DNA from: Casuarina equisetifolia
Taxonomy: Eukaryota > Streptophyta > Magnoliopsida > Fagales > Casuarinaceae
Reading direction: 5' to 3'
Length of the DNA: 64,000 nt
NCBI GenBank assembly: GCA_028551475.1
Contig: CM052358.1
Coordinates: 27,244,853 to 27,308,852, forward strand
The position numbers and the translations under genes are program-made. The notes under the pieces were generated by a model. The model was given only the letters and a program-made list of their open reading frames with translations. It made no database searches and was not told the origin of the DNA. Shown here one piece after another: positions 23,743-35,610 of this stretch (positions are counted from its first letter, which is position 1; each line of letters opens with the position of its first letter).

Positions 23743-24777
23743 AAGATTAGCTTACTATTAAAAGCAGAGGGGATAAAAAGCAATATAATTGCACTGCAAT
23801 TATATGGTTTCATTGTGCTATTACAAAGTTTGAGGTCTACCATGTGATTTTTTGATCAAACCTTGAAAGACAAAGTCACCTTTTTATACTGCAAAGAAAG
23901 CTCTGAAGTATCATTTTAACAACACAATACGGACCTTGAAACCAAAAACCTTTACATCATATTGTTTCTTAAATAAAGCACTTAACTTTCATAATGGTAT
24001 TGTTGAGCTAAATATGTTTACATGAAGCATCTGAAATTATCAAAAAATATTTTCATGAAAATTTTATAACTATTCATTTTGTAGAATGCAAATATTTGTT
24101 AAACTTAACTTTATGTCACAATTGTTTATTTTCCTTACGGTATTGTGTTGGTGGCTTTTAACTTCGCTTAAATATTCGTCATATTTATATGACCAAGAAG
24201 GGACAGGACTCGACATGAACTTCAATTCAGAGAATTAAAGAGGTTTTTAAGTTTTTGACATGCTAACACATAGAGCCATAAAACTGAACACGAATCCCAT
24301 GTTTTTGGACAAAACGAAGACCCTGTTTATTTCCCCCATCTGCTAAGATTGATTGGACTTTTCTGCCAAAGCTCATTCAGCTTCATTGCAATGACTACCC
24401 ACAGTTGTGGACAGCATTCTTGGACACCAATGACAACCATATAGCAATTCATTGAAGAATTAGATAACTATTATTTTATTCACTATTGTGACATTTGAGC
24501 TCCCATGTCCAGAGCCATCTCTTACAGTGTAAATCACCTGGCCAAGATGGTTGGCTTCTTCATTTCACTTGGCAGGAAGCCATTGTTGTCTCACGGAGTT
24601 GGTATCTAAGAAGTTATCAAGCTATTTGTCTTTTGCTATTGATTTCTCGTGGTGCAACCTTTGCAGTTAAAAACAATCATTGAAAATATTACTGATGGTT
24701 GTAAACATAGATGATTATGTTTCCTCTTGAATATGAGCCGTTCCACAATAAAATAAAATTTCAGGATTGCTATACAT

Positions 24778-26520
24778 TCAAGGACCTTTAATGGCGGGAG
24801 GTAAACTAAAGAGAACAAAGGCGCAAGCCATCAGCACCAAGGCCGATCGCAAAGAGGGATGCTTTCGTACCAAACTCATAGTCCTAAAAATGATGTAGAA
24901 GGACGAAAGCGCAGGATGTTGCCATACTAATTCAACCTTCATTTTTCTTCTTTCCACTTGAAAAATGTCAAGTACATGAACTTGATAGATAATTAGCAGA
25001 CTACATCCATCCATGCATCATCTAACCATTCCAAGCAACTTTTCATTGTTCCAATGGAATTACTAATTGTCTAACTAAACCACTTCGTAATTCCAGGTAA
25101 CAACACAGAGCCCACCACGTAACAAGGCTCCCAACTCCATACAACAGAAACCAAGGAGAAAAAGACATTAAATGCAAGTATTAATATCTAAAACGTAGCA
25201 ATAATTTAATGTTAATTTCAAACAATAATAGGAAAGAAAATGGGTCAAGGTTTTCCAACATTATTAATGTGGACAATTAAAAAAGTGAAATCATCAATAA
25301 AATTGCTAATGCTTTCAACATAACAGAGGTCAAGTTAATTCACAATATTTTAGTTCCAATTAAAGATTTTAATATATTATAACAACTAAAATCTTTATAG
25401 GTCAAAAACATGATAATAAAGGCTTTGGAAAGTTTGAAACTTGTTACAGCAACTCAATTGAAACTCAATAGAGTTGATTGAGATTGTTGTAAATTTGTTG
25501 CCAGAAAAATTTAATAACTCAGTTGAAAATAAACAACAAAAATGATTAAAAATATCTGCATTTAAAAGACTTAAAAGACTTAGAAGACTTAGATCTAATA
25601 CTTTCAAAAAGCAGAAAGTTAAGAAAAAATTAAGAAGCCAAAGACTAGATGGATTTAAGCCGCCACCTTCAATGACTAAAACTCCAACGCTTAGGAATAA
25701 GAAAACCTACAGCACAAGAATTTTGGGGCCGCATATATTAGAAAAGTGCCACAAATAATACAAATCTTCTACTAAGTCTCCATATGACCCTGATTGATAC
25801 TAAATTAGAGCAGCTTTCATGGCAAGGAAGATCTACTTAGAGGAGGTCTCGGTGTTGGTGCTTTCAAAAGGATATATGGAGGAAGCAGGAGGAATGGCGG
25901 TCGCCCACCCATTTCTGTAACAGCAGTGGGGATGTTTCTCGTTACATTCTTCAGCAATTGCAGAGTATGAACACCATTGATATTGACCCGAAGGGTGGGA
26001 GGAATGCCGGCCGGCGAGATCTTGACCAAGTTGCTGGACGGAATGCAGCTATCTAATAAGCGAGTTTATGCAGGCCTGTTAAGGATGCAAATTACTTGAG
26101 AAGAACTTTGAAATTTTGCTGTTTGATTGGGAGTATATATAAGCAGGTAACGTTATCTGATTTTGTGCCCTTTTGATGGCAGATTTAGATTACTTTTTCT
26201 TTTGCTAAAAAAAACAAAAGTAGAAAACAAAGAAAAAGGAAAAGAAAAGAAAAGGAAAGTTACAGAAGATAAATTCCAAAACTACAATAATAACTTCTTA
26301 ATGTTAGTCTTAGTCAAATCCAAAACTTTAAAAATGTCATATTATCCACATTGTTTGAAAAATTTGTAAGCTTTGAACAAGAGCAAGATTAAAATGCATA
26401 TGGCATCATGCCGATCTCTTCTAGGGGATTTTTAAGGTAGTGACAACCTTCTAAATCCAAGTTCGTGGGCCATTTCATAAATCAAAGAAATTGTTATTTT
26501 ACTTCTTGTCAAATAAGATT
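24778..26520 (-). pseudogene. TNL relic 3 (LRR + C-JID), interrupted by an S19 retrocopy
   Basis: On the minus strand, 26520 to about 26280 gives decayed LRR coding (LDLEGCHYLKNPLEEIG). About 25620-25230 gives LRR with NFSGNKFTTI, matching LNLSGNKFTTI of TNL 2. About 25110-24778 gives the C-JID (TMKSCLEWLDDA, CSLLIIYQVHVLDIF). Between the two LRR pieces sits foreign DNA from a ribosomal protein S19 transcript (25770-26245, plus strand). No TIR or NB-ARC is recognisable. Many stops; not functional. Confidence 0.75.
25770..26245 (+). pseudogene. Ribosomal protein S19 (eS19) processed pseudogene, copy A
   Basis: The plus strand shows the eS19 sequence in pieces and several frames: PYDPD-stop-Y-stop-IRAA, MARKIYL, the glycine-rich middle shifted, then [21 protein letters not shown] and [10 protein letters not shown]. 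It follows eS19 without introns from the PYDPDWYYIRAA region to the end. About 150 bases of non-coding 3' sequence and an A-rich tail (about 26205-26245) follow. The N-terminal part is missing or unrecognisable; a weak match may extend to about 25700. This looks like a 5'-truncated, LINE-mobilised mRNA copy. It lies inside the LRR exon of TNL relic 3, in the opposite orientation. Confidence 0.85.
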
Positions 26521-28380
26521 AATGTTGTCTAAATTCTAATTATCTATCTAATAAAATCGAGGCATTTGTCCTAGAAAAGTTCTTTTATTAATTTGAAGGA
26601 ATTTTATTTTATTATTTACTGAAAAATACAAAATAATATATGTAAATCTGGATCAGATTGGCTTTTATTTGGAGCATCATACAAACAAAATGGTTCTTGA
26701 AATCTTTATAAAACTAATCTTAGATTCTATATGTCTAGAAAACTTAATAAAGAGCTATAAAAGAGAATTCAAGGACTAGATTTCTAAGAAAAGCTTGAAG
26801 ATTTTTCAAGTTTGGACCAAACCAACCTCTACTTTTTCTCTCGACTTCTAAATGTTGATTGGGCCTTTCTAACAAGTCTACTCTATTCATTGGAAGGATT
26901 ATCCATTGTTGCAAACAAACATTCTTTCACCTCAGTGTGATCCATGAGGAAGTAAACATTATGCTAAACATCCAGTGATAAAAAACATGCTATTCGGATA
27001 CTTTAAAATGGAAAAAAGAAAAAAAAATCATACTCCTTCTTGTAGTTCTAGTAAAGCATTAGGAAACTATTCTTACATTTGCACATATTGGTTAAACCCA
27101 TTTGGAGGCAAGCCATCCACCTGGTGCCTTTGACTAAGTGTTTCAATATTGATGACAATAAAATATTTTTCATAAAACTTTTTGACTTCAACACCACATT
27201 AAGCAAATGTAAACTTGGAAGATGAAAAATATTAGCTCACCAGTCCATCAGCACCAGGCCCCATTGTAGTCTGTGAACAGCTACATTCATCTACGACTTG
27301 TACCACAAACAGCTGCATAAGCAAATAAATTATAATAAACTAATTATCAGAAGATACAATTAAAATTAAGATGCGCATGAATGCTTATATTGAAAGCTTA
27401 ACTTTTTGAAATCTTAACCAGCTAAATGATGTCAAACATCTATAACAAAATGCATCAAACTTTCTAATACTTAAATTCATTTCTCAGCTTCTTTATCTCT
27501 TCTATTGTGTTTATATTTTGATGTTTCGGGAAGCAATTAGCGATAACACTAAAGTAAACGAGAAACAGCCGCACTTACATGTGGCGGAGCCGCCCCTAAG
27601 GTTGTTAGTAGGGCGGGCAGATTCGACCAAATATGTAAGGAAACCTGCGGAACCAAGCCATCAACGAGAGCTAAGAGATAACTAAATGCAACCTTCTCGG
27701 TTTGGATGGTGAGAGTCGCACAAAAAGTGGATAATGCCCTCAGGCTATGTATTTACCATTACAGAGACAAAAAAAAAAGCTTACAAGAATCCTTTTGTAA
27801 CAGGGAGAAGGAATTGGAGAGTGCATAAGGGAAAGTTTTCAAAGAAATCAATATTGTTAAAAGGTTGAAAGTAGTAATTTAATCCAAAATTTAGTTTTGC
27901 AGCAAGGCTCAAACAAGTTGGATATTTAAACATGCAAGCAATTCCCCAGCTCTTGGCTTTGTGCCAATGAGTTTACATATGACAGTTTTGGGTAATTTCG
28001 AAAGATTGGCCCCTCAACCTTCATTAGGCTCTTATGTATCTTAAAAATCTATAACACGTTAATCACATGATGACAAATCAGTTACAATAAATGACTAGAT
28101 AAGATAATTTCTCCATTATGTGATATCTTGTTGTCTATTCTTCATATTTTCAATACTTACATCATCTAGTTATAATATTACATAACTCCACTTATAACTT
28201 TGATACTTATATTTAATTAGATAAAATAATTTATTTATTTTCTTAAAATTTCAACATTTACGTAATTTTCTTTTGAGTTTAATCAAATTACACATCATTA
28301 CATATACAGGTGGCCAGATTAATTACATGGTGGTACCTAAGGCAAGTGCTGGTGGAGAAGTAAAGAAAGTCCTGCGATTC
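26521..28380. other. Duplicated spacer upstream of TNL relic 3
   Basis: No intact gene is seen. Two blocks are better conserved between units A and B than the rest: about 27060-27330 (B: 53520-53790) and about 27540-27790 (B: 54000-54240). In unit B the second block gives a 65-codon minus-strand frame with plausible splice sites around IEKVAYSFLLDLVDGLLPQ. The frame is broken in unit A. I do not recognise the protein. Confidence 0.4.
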
Positions 28381-28620
28381 ACGGCCAAAGTTACTCCGGT
28401 GTGCGGGTGCGCGCGTGTTGGGATGTTGGGTTTTGCTTGCTGGTTGCAGACGTGGAGCCAAGTCGCTACACGTGACGTGTGTCATGTTGGAGGTTAGGGC
28501 TGACGTGTCTTCACGCGTGTGACAAGTAGAGTGCCTGGCATCTGTTGTACTATGTGGAGCATGTCCCGGCATGTTGGTGAGGATACGTGGCATGTGGTGA
28601 GTGTGTGATTGCTTATGAAG
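28380..28620. repeat. GC-rich ACGT-motif segment, copy a
   Basis: This segment is GC-rich in an AT-rich setting and is shared with 31640-31830 and 55080-55345. It carries several ACGT cores, including a CACGTGACGTGT cluster near 28470 and TACGTGGCA near 28583, the kind of motif bound by plant bZIP factors. The common end is GCATGTTGGTGAGGATACGTGGC. No protein frame is shared by the copies. In unit A it occurs on both sides of the extra TNL-containing stretch. Confidence 0.6.
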
Positions 28621-28870
28621 GATGCTTATGGAAGTCATCTATCAAAATTATCCAGTTCGATTTTGGAAATGGTTTTAAAAGTCTGGTTCTAGCAACCAAT
28701 GCAAATCCGAACTTTCTATTATATGGTGTGCTGATTCAATTGTCAGAGGCATTTGTTAGCAAAGCATTGCATTTAGTTTCCATTTAAAAGATTTAAAAGA
28801 TTATGATGAATTATGAATATCTTCATTCTTTCAAAATTAATTGAAAGCTGATGTTGACTTACTATATAAT

Positions 28871-30179
28871 CTAATTAATTATCTCTAATCTATAAGTTTA
28901 TTTAGACTACTTGATTTTTACCATATTATTTATTTGATATACTGATTTTTCTTTTGACAATCACATAAAAACCTAGCTAGTCAAACCAATACGTTAAACA
29001 AAAACATTTGTATATACTCAATAAGATATATTAAGATGTTTAAGCAATTTCCAACTTATATTTCTGGTAAAAAATTTTGCAACCTTCTAAATCCTACTCT
29101 AAGCCATTTTAAAAATTTGATAGGTTGAAAGACCTTAGATTTAACAATCACTAAACACTTAATATGATCACATCTAAATCAATCAAATTCCAGTATTAGG
29201 ACTTAACAATAAATGATATTTTAATGATTTAAAAATTATTTAGAGTATTCCATATATTCTACATCATATCTTTTTGAAAGTTTTAAATGTTTTTATTTAT
29301 TTATGAAAAGACCACTTCTGATACGAAATACATTTCTAGAATCAGTTTCAATTCATTTGATTTAGTATGAAGATAAACTAATTTCATGGTACAATTGTCA
29401 ATTCTCCTTGTCTAGCCAATAACTTGTCATCATTGGAATTCGTTATTTTCAAGACTTAAAGACATTTATCTTAGTCAAACTAATAGATACAAAGTTAAAA
29501 GAAAAATGACTATCAAGAACAAGCAAAAGAAGCAATAGGTAACAAAGACCATAGTTATTCAATAGTAAGAAAGTAAGCATTTACGCTAAGCAACTCCTAC
29601 AGAATTTTCAGCCAATCAAGTGTTTCAATATTCATAAAACTTAATATGTTTCATTAATGTCTAAAAATTCAAAAGCACATTTGGCAAATGTAAAAGTTGC
29701 CAATGGAGAATGCCAGCAAACTAATTCCATCGGCAGCAAGGACTATTTTGTGCCTTTTTCTCATCATACATCCCCACGCAAGCATAAGAATTTAGAATAA
29801 AAAAAATTAACAAAAGGGAAAACTAAAACTATTTGTACTCAGTGAGAGAGAAAGAAAATAATTCGTAAAAGGATGAAATAATTGCATACAATTTAATTAC
29901 AAATTTCGGTTAAAAAGTTTTGGACAATATGTCCTCCGATGCAAATATCAGAAACAAGACCAAAAATCAAGAGTAGATTAAACATAGGAGAAACGTAACA
30001 GGGAAAAAAGAAAAAAGATGGTACTTCTTCTAGTGCTAAAAAATTTCCAATAGCTTCGGGTTAGCGACCTCTAGGCTCGTTGGGCTACTAATGAGCAATA
30101 ATTGGTCTATGCGAGAAAGGCCCAACTTTTTTAGTAATAGTTTCTCCATATAGATTCAGCGAACAGGCCCCGAAGAACG
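28871..30179. other. Spacer specific to unit A
   Basis: No gene is seen. About 29600-29780 resembles 27090-27330 (AGTGTTTCAATATT, AAAACTTAATATG/AAAACTTTTTGAC, GGCAAATGTAAA/GCAAATGTAAA), suggesting that another copy of the TNL-associated block lies here. Confidence 0.4.
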
Positions 30180-30490
30180 AAAGACAACAAATTCCTATAC
30201 CTTTGAACAACCACATAAATTAAGATATTCAAGAGACAACAAACTTCAAAGGCATAATGAGAACATTTTTGTATTCGTCCGGAACATATCCTAAAATGTC
30301 AAAAATGTAATATTACCCACAATATTTAAAAAATTCTCTAAGTGTTGAATATCCAACATCGTTAATGTATTTAAGAGATATTGCAGACTAATCTTGTCTA
30401 CAAGCCTTAACGAGTTCATAACGGTCACATCCCATTCCTTACGCGATTTTAGAAATCCAAAGGATGGGTCAACCTTAACTATTTAAGCAA
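30180..30490 (-). pseudogene. TNL relic 4a (LRR fragment)
   Basis: On the minus strand the decayed LRR reads SFGFLKS, LRLVDKISLQYLLNTLTML, NFLNIVGNITFL and LLSLEYLNLCGC. The last two align with FPNIVGSMRSLKFL and IENLNLCGH of TNL 2. Stops and small indels are present. Only this part of the long LRR exon is recognisable. Confidence 0.65.
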
Positions 30491-31329
30491 GTATCTTAAT
30501 TCAATATTTTGGTTTGTCAATACTCTATTTGATTATGTGAGCCAAAATCTAACATTCTATCAATTTAAGAAGAGGCTTCAATTTAGTGTTCTTTAACCAT
30601 CAATGATGGAACTTAATGTTTATTTCAAACGAAAGAACATGTATGTTAAAAAGAGAGAAAAGGACATATACTGCTTCCTACCCATACAAGACTTTTCAAA
30701 ATTTTGGAGGTCAAGTTATTTACACGCTCTATTTCCATGGTCACTGTCACAAAGCTTTGCTCATGAAAGATTGAAATTTATTTTTAATAAGTTTATAGTT
30801 TTTTTTATTAAAATAACTAAATGCATGAGTGCAAGTATTTAGATGTCTAGTTGAGTTTGCTTATAGAAAAAAAAGTTCCTGACTGTAAACTGAAATAGCT
30901 ATTACTTTTTTTGGCAACTTCGTATTCGTAAGGCTGATCTGTCTTGAAGACCTGAACCAAGTAAAGATATTACATGAGAAGTTAAAGATTAAAATTCATT
31001 AAGATAAAAAAAAGTCAAAAATTAGGCATAATGAAGGTGTTAATAGCAACCAAATCACCAGATGAAGATGTTCTGAAACTAGTTATAGCCTACTGATTCT
31101 TTTGATAGTGACAGACATTTGATGAGTCAGATCATCGACTTCTTGTTTGATTGAATTCCGTAAGACCATGCCTGTGCACTAGGGGAGCTGACACTTGCGC
31201 ACTGCCAACACGAACACATCTCCTTTAATTGGGCCATGGACTTCCAAATCTGCTCGACAGAGAGATCCTGCAGTAATTCAATTCTAATGCATGTGAGGAA
31301 ATACTACTAAGAACTTCACTGAATTAAAA

Positions 31330-31640
31330 CATCACGTATTAGACAAGCTTCATACTCTGTCTCTGAGCTGGATGTTGCAATTGAAGCCTCAAAGTAGATC
31401 CATTAGTCCAAAAATTTCACCTGATCCTCGAAGCAGTTCGCTGATACACAGACAAAGAAACCTTTTGGCCCAGCAGATGGGATTCCGAGGATACGAAAGG
31501 ACTTCCTCCAAATGTTGCTGAGTTTGAAGCTCATGCTACGGGAACATTTCGTATTGTCCAACTTTATAAACAATAAACTGGAATGTCACTTCGAGGCGCT
31601 GAGCTATGATCCAAATCTCCGTATCTACAAGACTAAAGGA
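31330..31640 (-). pseudogene. TNL relic 4b (C-JID fragment)
   Basis: The minus strand reads RILGIPSAGPKGFFVCVSANCF, then FEASIATS, matching the APEVPSVGPNAFWVFI...ASIESC part of the C-JID. It is broken by stops. It lies upstream, in TNL sense, of the LRR relic 4a, the reverse of the normal order, so the two fragments come from different genes or from a rearranged one. Confidence 0.65.
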
Positions 31641-34640
31641 CACACCAAACTAGGATGCCCGAGTGGCTACACGGGGTGTGTGATTAGGTTGATGGAGTTA
31701 GAGGTCGACTTGTCTTCACGAGTGCAAAGGAGAGTGCGTGGCATCTGTTGTATTAGGTGGAGCACGAGCCAGCATGTTGGTGAGGATACGTGGCATGTGT
31801 TGAGAATGTGCTAGCTTAATTAATATATAAATTATGATGAACTGGTACGTAGATATCAATAATTAATATCTTCATTCTTTCAAAATTAGTTATAAGGTGG
31901 TTGTGTCTTACTATATTGGCTAGTTAATTACCTTTGATCTATAAATTTATTTAGACAACCTTTTTTTCCCTATAAAAAAAATAAGAGTGCATTAGTTGGT
32001 ATAATTGGATTTCTCTGAATAGGGGCTATTTGTTAGACTTTTTAGACAAGCTAAATATATGACATGCCTTAGATCATTCAGTTTGACAAGGCTAAATGTT
32101 CCAAAATATTAATTATTGATGTCTTAAAAAAGTTCGTAGGTGGTTGCATTATTTTGGAACATTTGGTCTTGTTAAACTTAGTTAATTCAATGTGTTAAAA
32201 CTTCAAGTTGATATTTGAAGTTCTTTTCATGTAAGAATATTATATTGTTAAAGATTTAGTGCATAATTGAGCAAAGGTTCTTCATTAGGTTTTAGATTTG
32301 ATATTGTAAGAAAATTTTGGTTTATATATTAGAGATAATTTTGTTTAATTATAAGAAGGATGTAAAAAGCTTGTTTAAAGTTATTTTAGATTAAATTAAG
32401 CATTTTCTATGCAAATGTTAGATACTTTTAGAGACTTATTGTATAAAAGGATTGTATTAAACATAAATGAGCATTTTTTTCTTCCACTTCTTACACTTGT
32501 GGTTTGTACTAAACTTCCAGTCCCTATCACACGTATAATCCTTCATTTTTTCACATCCCCATTCATGCAACTAAAATTATATGGGTTGTAATGCCTTTGT
32601 CCAATGGCAGGTCAAATGGATCTAAAAAGTTTTAGTCTTAAGTTCAACACTATGAGGAGGAATGTACGTGTAAACAAATAAAATATACATAACACCATAT
32701 GGGTGCCCATAGGAAACGTGGAAAGCTGACTTACGGGTCGAGTTACGTGTTCGGCCATACCTGGTCTTGTTGCCTTACGCAACTTCTATGGTCCTAGGTG
32801 ATGTTGAAATTCTAGGACGTCACAAAAGGTTGGTTAAATGACTTCAAAATTCGATGGTTGGATGAAGAATTTTCAAGATAATTATAAGGGTCGGTTTCTC
32901 ATCGTTGCATATCATTATAGGTCAATCCAAACCATTCGTGCAACAGCAAATGGTTCGTTAAATTTATTATATATATTAGGCGTAAGCGTTATATTTCGTA
33001 AATTGAAAGCATATACAAGAAAACTATTGGCCAACCAGATGGATGCTTCTAGTGCTTTAGTGTTACAACTGTCCAAAATAATCTCTTTCAAAAAGATTCC
33101 ACTCGCTTGTATGTGTTATTTCCAAATCTTTCATGGTAATTTTTCTTTTAGTATTTGTAGGTTTTCAACATTTATAACAAAAGCAGAATGACAAATGTTA
33201 TTGGATATATGGGATAAAAACAAAAGTTAGAAGTTTAGAAGGAAAACATTTGACTCTTTTATTGGCCATACGGTTGTGCACTGTACATTTTTTTATTGGG
33301 AATTCAAATGAACAAAGTTCAATAAGACATTTTTAAACAAATGTAAAAATGATTAACTTTCTAATCACTTTTATAACTATTTGATGAATCAATGAAGGCT
33401 TTTATCTTAACTTCTTTGCCTTTTGATCTTAATAGTTTCTAGTTCTCATGCATTTTATTGTTCACTAATTGTACCCTCTTCACAATTGGTATAATACAAC
33501 TGCTTTTTTTCTTATATGTTGGACTTTTTATAGGAGCAAGTATTAATTTCTAAAAAAGCTCTTGTAAAATCATATTTGTTCACCCAAAGTATTAAGTCAA
33601 GATTAAATCAACTTTAGCTAAGGGTCATATATATTTAGCCAAAACATTAAGCAAACATTAAAACAACTTGAGTAATATACTGTCACACTTCCAAAAGCCA
33701 TTGATGTTAAACTAATATTTTAAAATTTTATTTTATTTAGAATGATTTCAAGGTATATAATTGCAACAAAAATTAGAGATTTACTTCATATAAGTAAATC
33801 CTTTGTTAGACAACAAGAAAGGAGAATTTCTAAAGGAAGAGTTGAAATTTTGATGGCTACAAAATATATTAATAAGCATGTAGTAGTGATAATAGAGTTG
33901 TTAGTCTTGCTAATCAACAAATGACCCCATCCCATTCTTTTTTCAATCTCATTTTATTTCCTGTTGGCTTTGATGTTACTAAACAAAATAGGAATTACAA
34001 CCTTCATTGCCCTGAAAGTATTATGAAAAGTTATAAGGCATACTAGTTTTGGTTGGCTTGGAGCAATGTATTATTGTTCTTCTCTTCAGGGGTTTCCATC
34101 AGAATCCAAGATGCAAGAATTTTAATTTTAATGATCTTGTGTTAGTTGCAAACATATGTGTAGGATATTGTCTTAAGAAAAAGAAACTTAGAAGTTTAGA
34201 TATTGTTGAATGTTTGTTTGAGTGTCATGGAAGGCATGCAAAGAAGCATTAAATGTCTACATCTAGTGTCAATAAGCTTTGACATTGGCAAAAGGTTTTC
34301 AATATCCTTTTTGCTTATAGCCCTTTTTCTCTTATTAGTTTGAGTGTTATGAAAGGCATGTGAGCCCTTTCTTGTTTATGTATGCTTTGAGTTATAAAAT
34401 TAATACATGAGAGTATCTTTTTACTTCATTTGATATTTTCATTTGGTTGCTTATAGAATTAAAGTGTCTCGTGTCATTTGAACTATGTCTCTTCATTTGA
34501 TATTTTCATTTGGGCCTTCTTGTCTCCACTCATATTTGGGTCTAAGATATCTAAGAAAATAAGAATATTGAAACTAATGTTTATTTGGGATATGTATGCG
34601 AAATTGTCTAAAGATTTAAAGGAAAGAATAAAATTCAAAA
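31640..34640. repeat. Segmental duplication, unit A (right part)
   Basis: Collinear with about 55150-58275: the GC-rich segment, then AATTAATATCTTCATTCTTTC, then two stretches with similar short plus-strand frames (32400-32591 / 55935-56126 and 32838-33191 / 56363-56686), then the eight-cysteine gene copy and its 3' flank. The two pairs of frames are mostly collinear, but the second pair diverges by frameshift near its end and differences look unbiased, so I do not call them genes. Confidence 0.8.
33853..34252 (+). pseudogene. Eight-cysteine protein, copy 2 (dead)
   Basis: The start is intact (MATKYINKHVVVIIELLVLL), nearly the same signal peptide as the paralogue at 57452. Then the frame stops at 33922-33924, where the paralogue continues through its VYAND cleavage site. 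Further stops and a frame change follow. The C-terminal third is recognisable again, in the frame ending at 34252, as CLKKKKLRSLDIVECLFEC followed by GRHAKKH. It is the unit A counterpart of the intact gene at 57452. Confidence 0.85.
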
Positions 34641-34659
34641 ATTCTATTCATTTATCTAA

Positions 34660-35610
34660 GAATTCACAACTAAATGATTGATTAATTAATTTATAAAAAA
34701 ACGATGGTTATTAAAAAACAGCACATTAGCAAAATCTAAAGACAACCAAGTTATTTATAGGATTTTAAAGTCTAGGTAGAAACTACTAGAAAGCTTTTTA
34801 ATCTTAGCCAAAAGACATCACTTAAAGCAAAAGTTACATGACTATAGAACTTCATAATCTCATAAGTAGGAATTGTTAAGTAATATTCATTCTATCAATA
34901 TTATATTCAAAATAAGATGATTCGTAAATTTTTGTTATCTTTGGATACAATGTGTCTACCTAAGTGTTTTAGACCATCTAAAAAAGTTCAAATGCTGAAA
35001 GTTTCTAGCAGAAGAGGAAATCAAAGACTACAAGATATACTAAAAGGTACATATTGCTGATTATTGTATTGCTTATCCCTATTTCGCTTGAAACAAAAGC
35101 TAATGACCTTGGCAAATCTATCAAGGCGTTCTTTACCTACGTTGAAGAAAAAGAAGAAGCTTGTTGGCAAAAGATGCGGCCACATGCTTTTGACAAGTTT
35201 CATTATTGGATGTGTATTTATCTTGGCCCTATGAAGCGTTTACTAGCCCATAAACATATATTGGTGTTGCTGTCGACTGCATTGGTTTTGCATTGAACGA
35301 TTGCATAAGAGTAATGATCTTACACCTTCTGTTAAAATTGTTATGAAATGCATCTCCACGATCACAAGAAGCTTTAGAATTATTATGAAATGCACGAATA
35401 TACATCGATGTGTGATAAAGACTTACTCATCTTTTAAAAATTCAAAACAAAAAATCTTTAACATTCTCATTTTTTATAGAGTATCAAATAAAAAAAATTC
35501 TAGGAATAATTTCTATTTATTCATCAAAAATGTTGAAAATTCTTCTTTTAGCACAATTCTTCACTCATACTTTAATTTGATACCAACAAATTTCCGAACA
35601 TCATTTCCCC
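34660..35610. repeat. Second cysteine-rich family: duplicated segment, left copy
   Basis: Aligns with about 38260-39310, including about 350 bases upstream of the gene (GCAAAATCTAAAGA, TTTAAAGTCTAGGTAGAAA, AGCCAAAAGACATCAC) and the 3' flank (ATTCTAGGAATAATTT, TATTTATTCAT). The repeat distance is about 3.6 kb, so this is a tandem duplication of gene plus promoter. Confidence 0.8.
35024..35296 (+). pseudogene. Short cysteine-rich secreted protein, dead copy (start codon lost)
   Basis: By alignment with the gene at 38642, the ATG has become AAG (35024-35026). The frame is otherwise open through the hydrophobic signal sequence (LLIIVLLIPISLETKAND) and LGKSIKAFFT to 35296. The first and fourth cysteines of the sister gene are Tyr and Arg here, and the fifth lies outside this frame. 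Loss of the start and of cysteines indicates decay, although the frame is still long, so the event looks recent. Confidence 0.75.

Larger units (their letters stand above)
23743..28870. repeat. Segmental duplication, unit A (left part)
   Basis: This block is collinear with about 49803-55440. Matching landmarks are TTGATCAAACCTTGAAAGACAA (23852/50297), the TNL C-JID and LRR relic, an S19 retrocopy (25770/52225), ATGTGGCGGAGC (27580/54030) and AGGTGGCCA(G/A)ATTAATTAC (28309/55061). Several kilobases match with scattered substitutions and indels. After this the left unit carries an extra stretch of about 3 kb before homology resumes at about 31640. Confidence 0.85.

Noticed and set aside
25817-26029. 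Minus-strand frame in unit A resembling a protein with VKISPAG
   Set aside because: It is the antisense of the S19 retrocopy; the plus strand gives a clear eS19 match.
30603-30842. 79-codon plus-strand frame
   Set aside because: Lies in decayed TNL-flank DNA, without domain or paralogue.
32409-32591. 60-codon frame with a sister at 55935-56126
   Set aside because: No start context, domain or signal; conserved no better than flanks as far as I can judge by eye.
32838-33191. 117-codon plus-strand frame with a sister at 56363-56686
   Set aside because: Similar only because the whole segment is duplicated; the frames diverge by frameshift at the end, have no recognisable domain, and a third piece at 59970 is not in frame.
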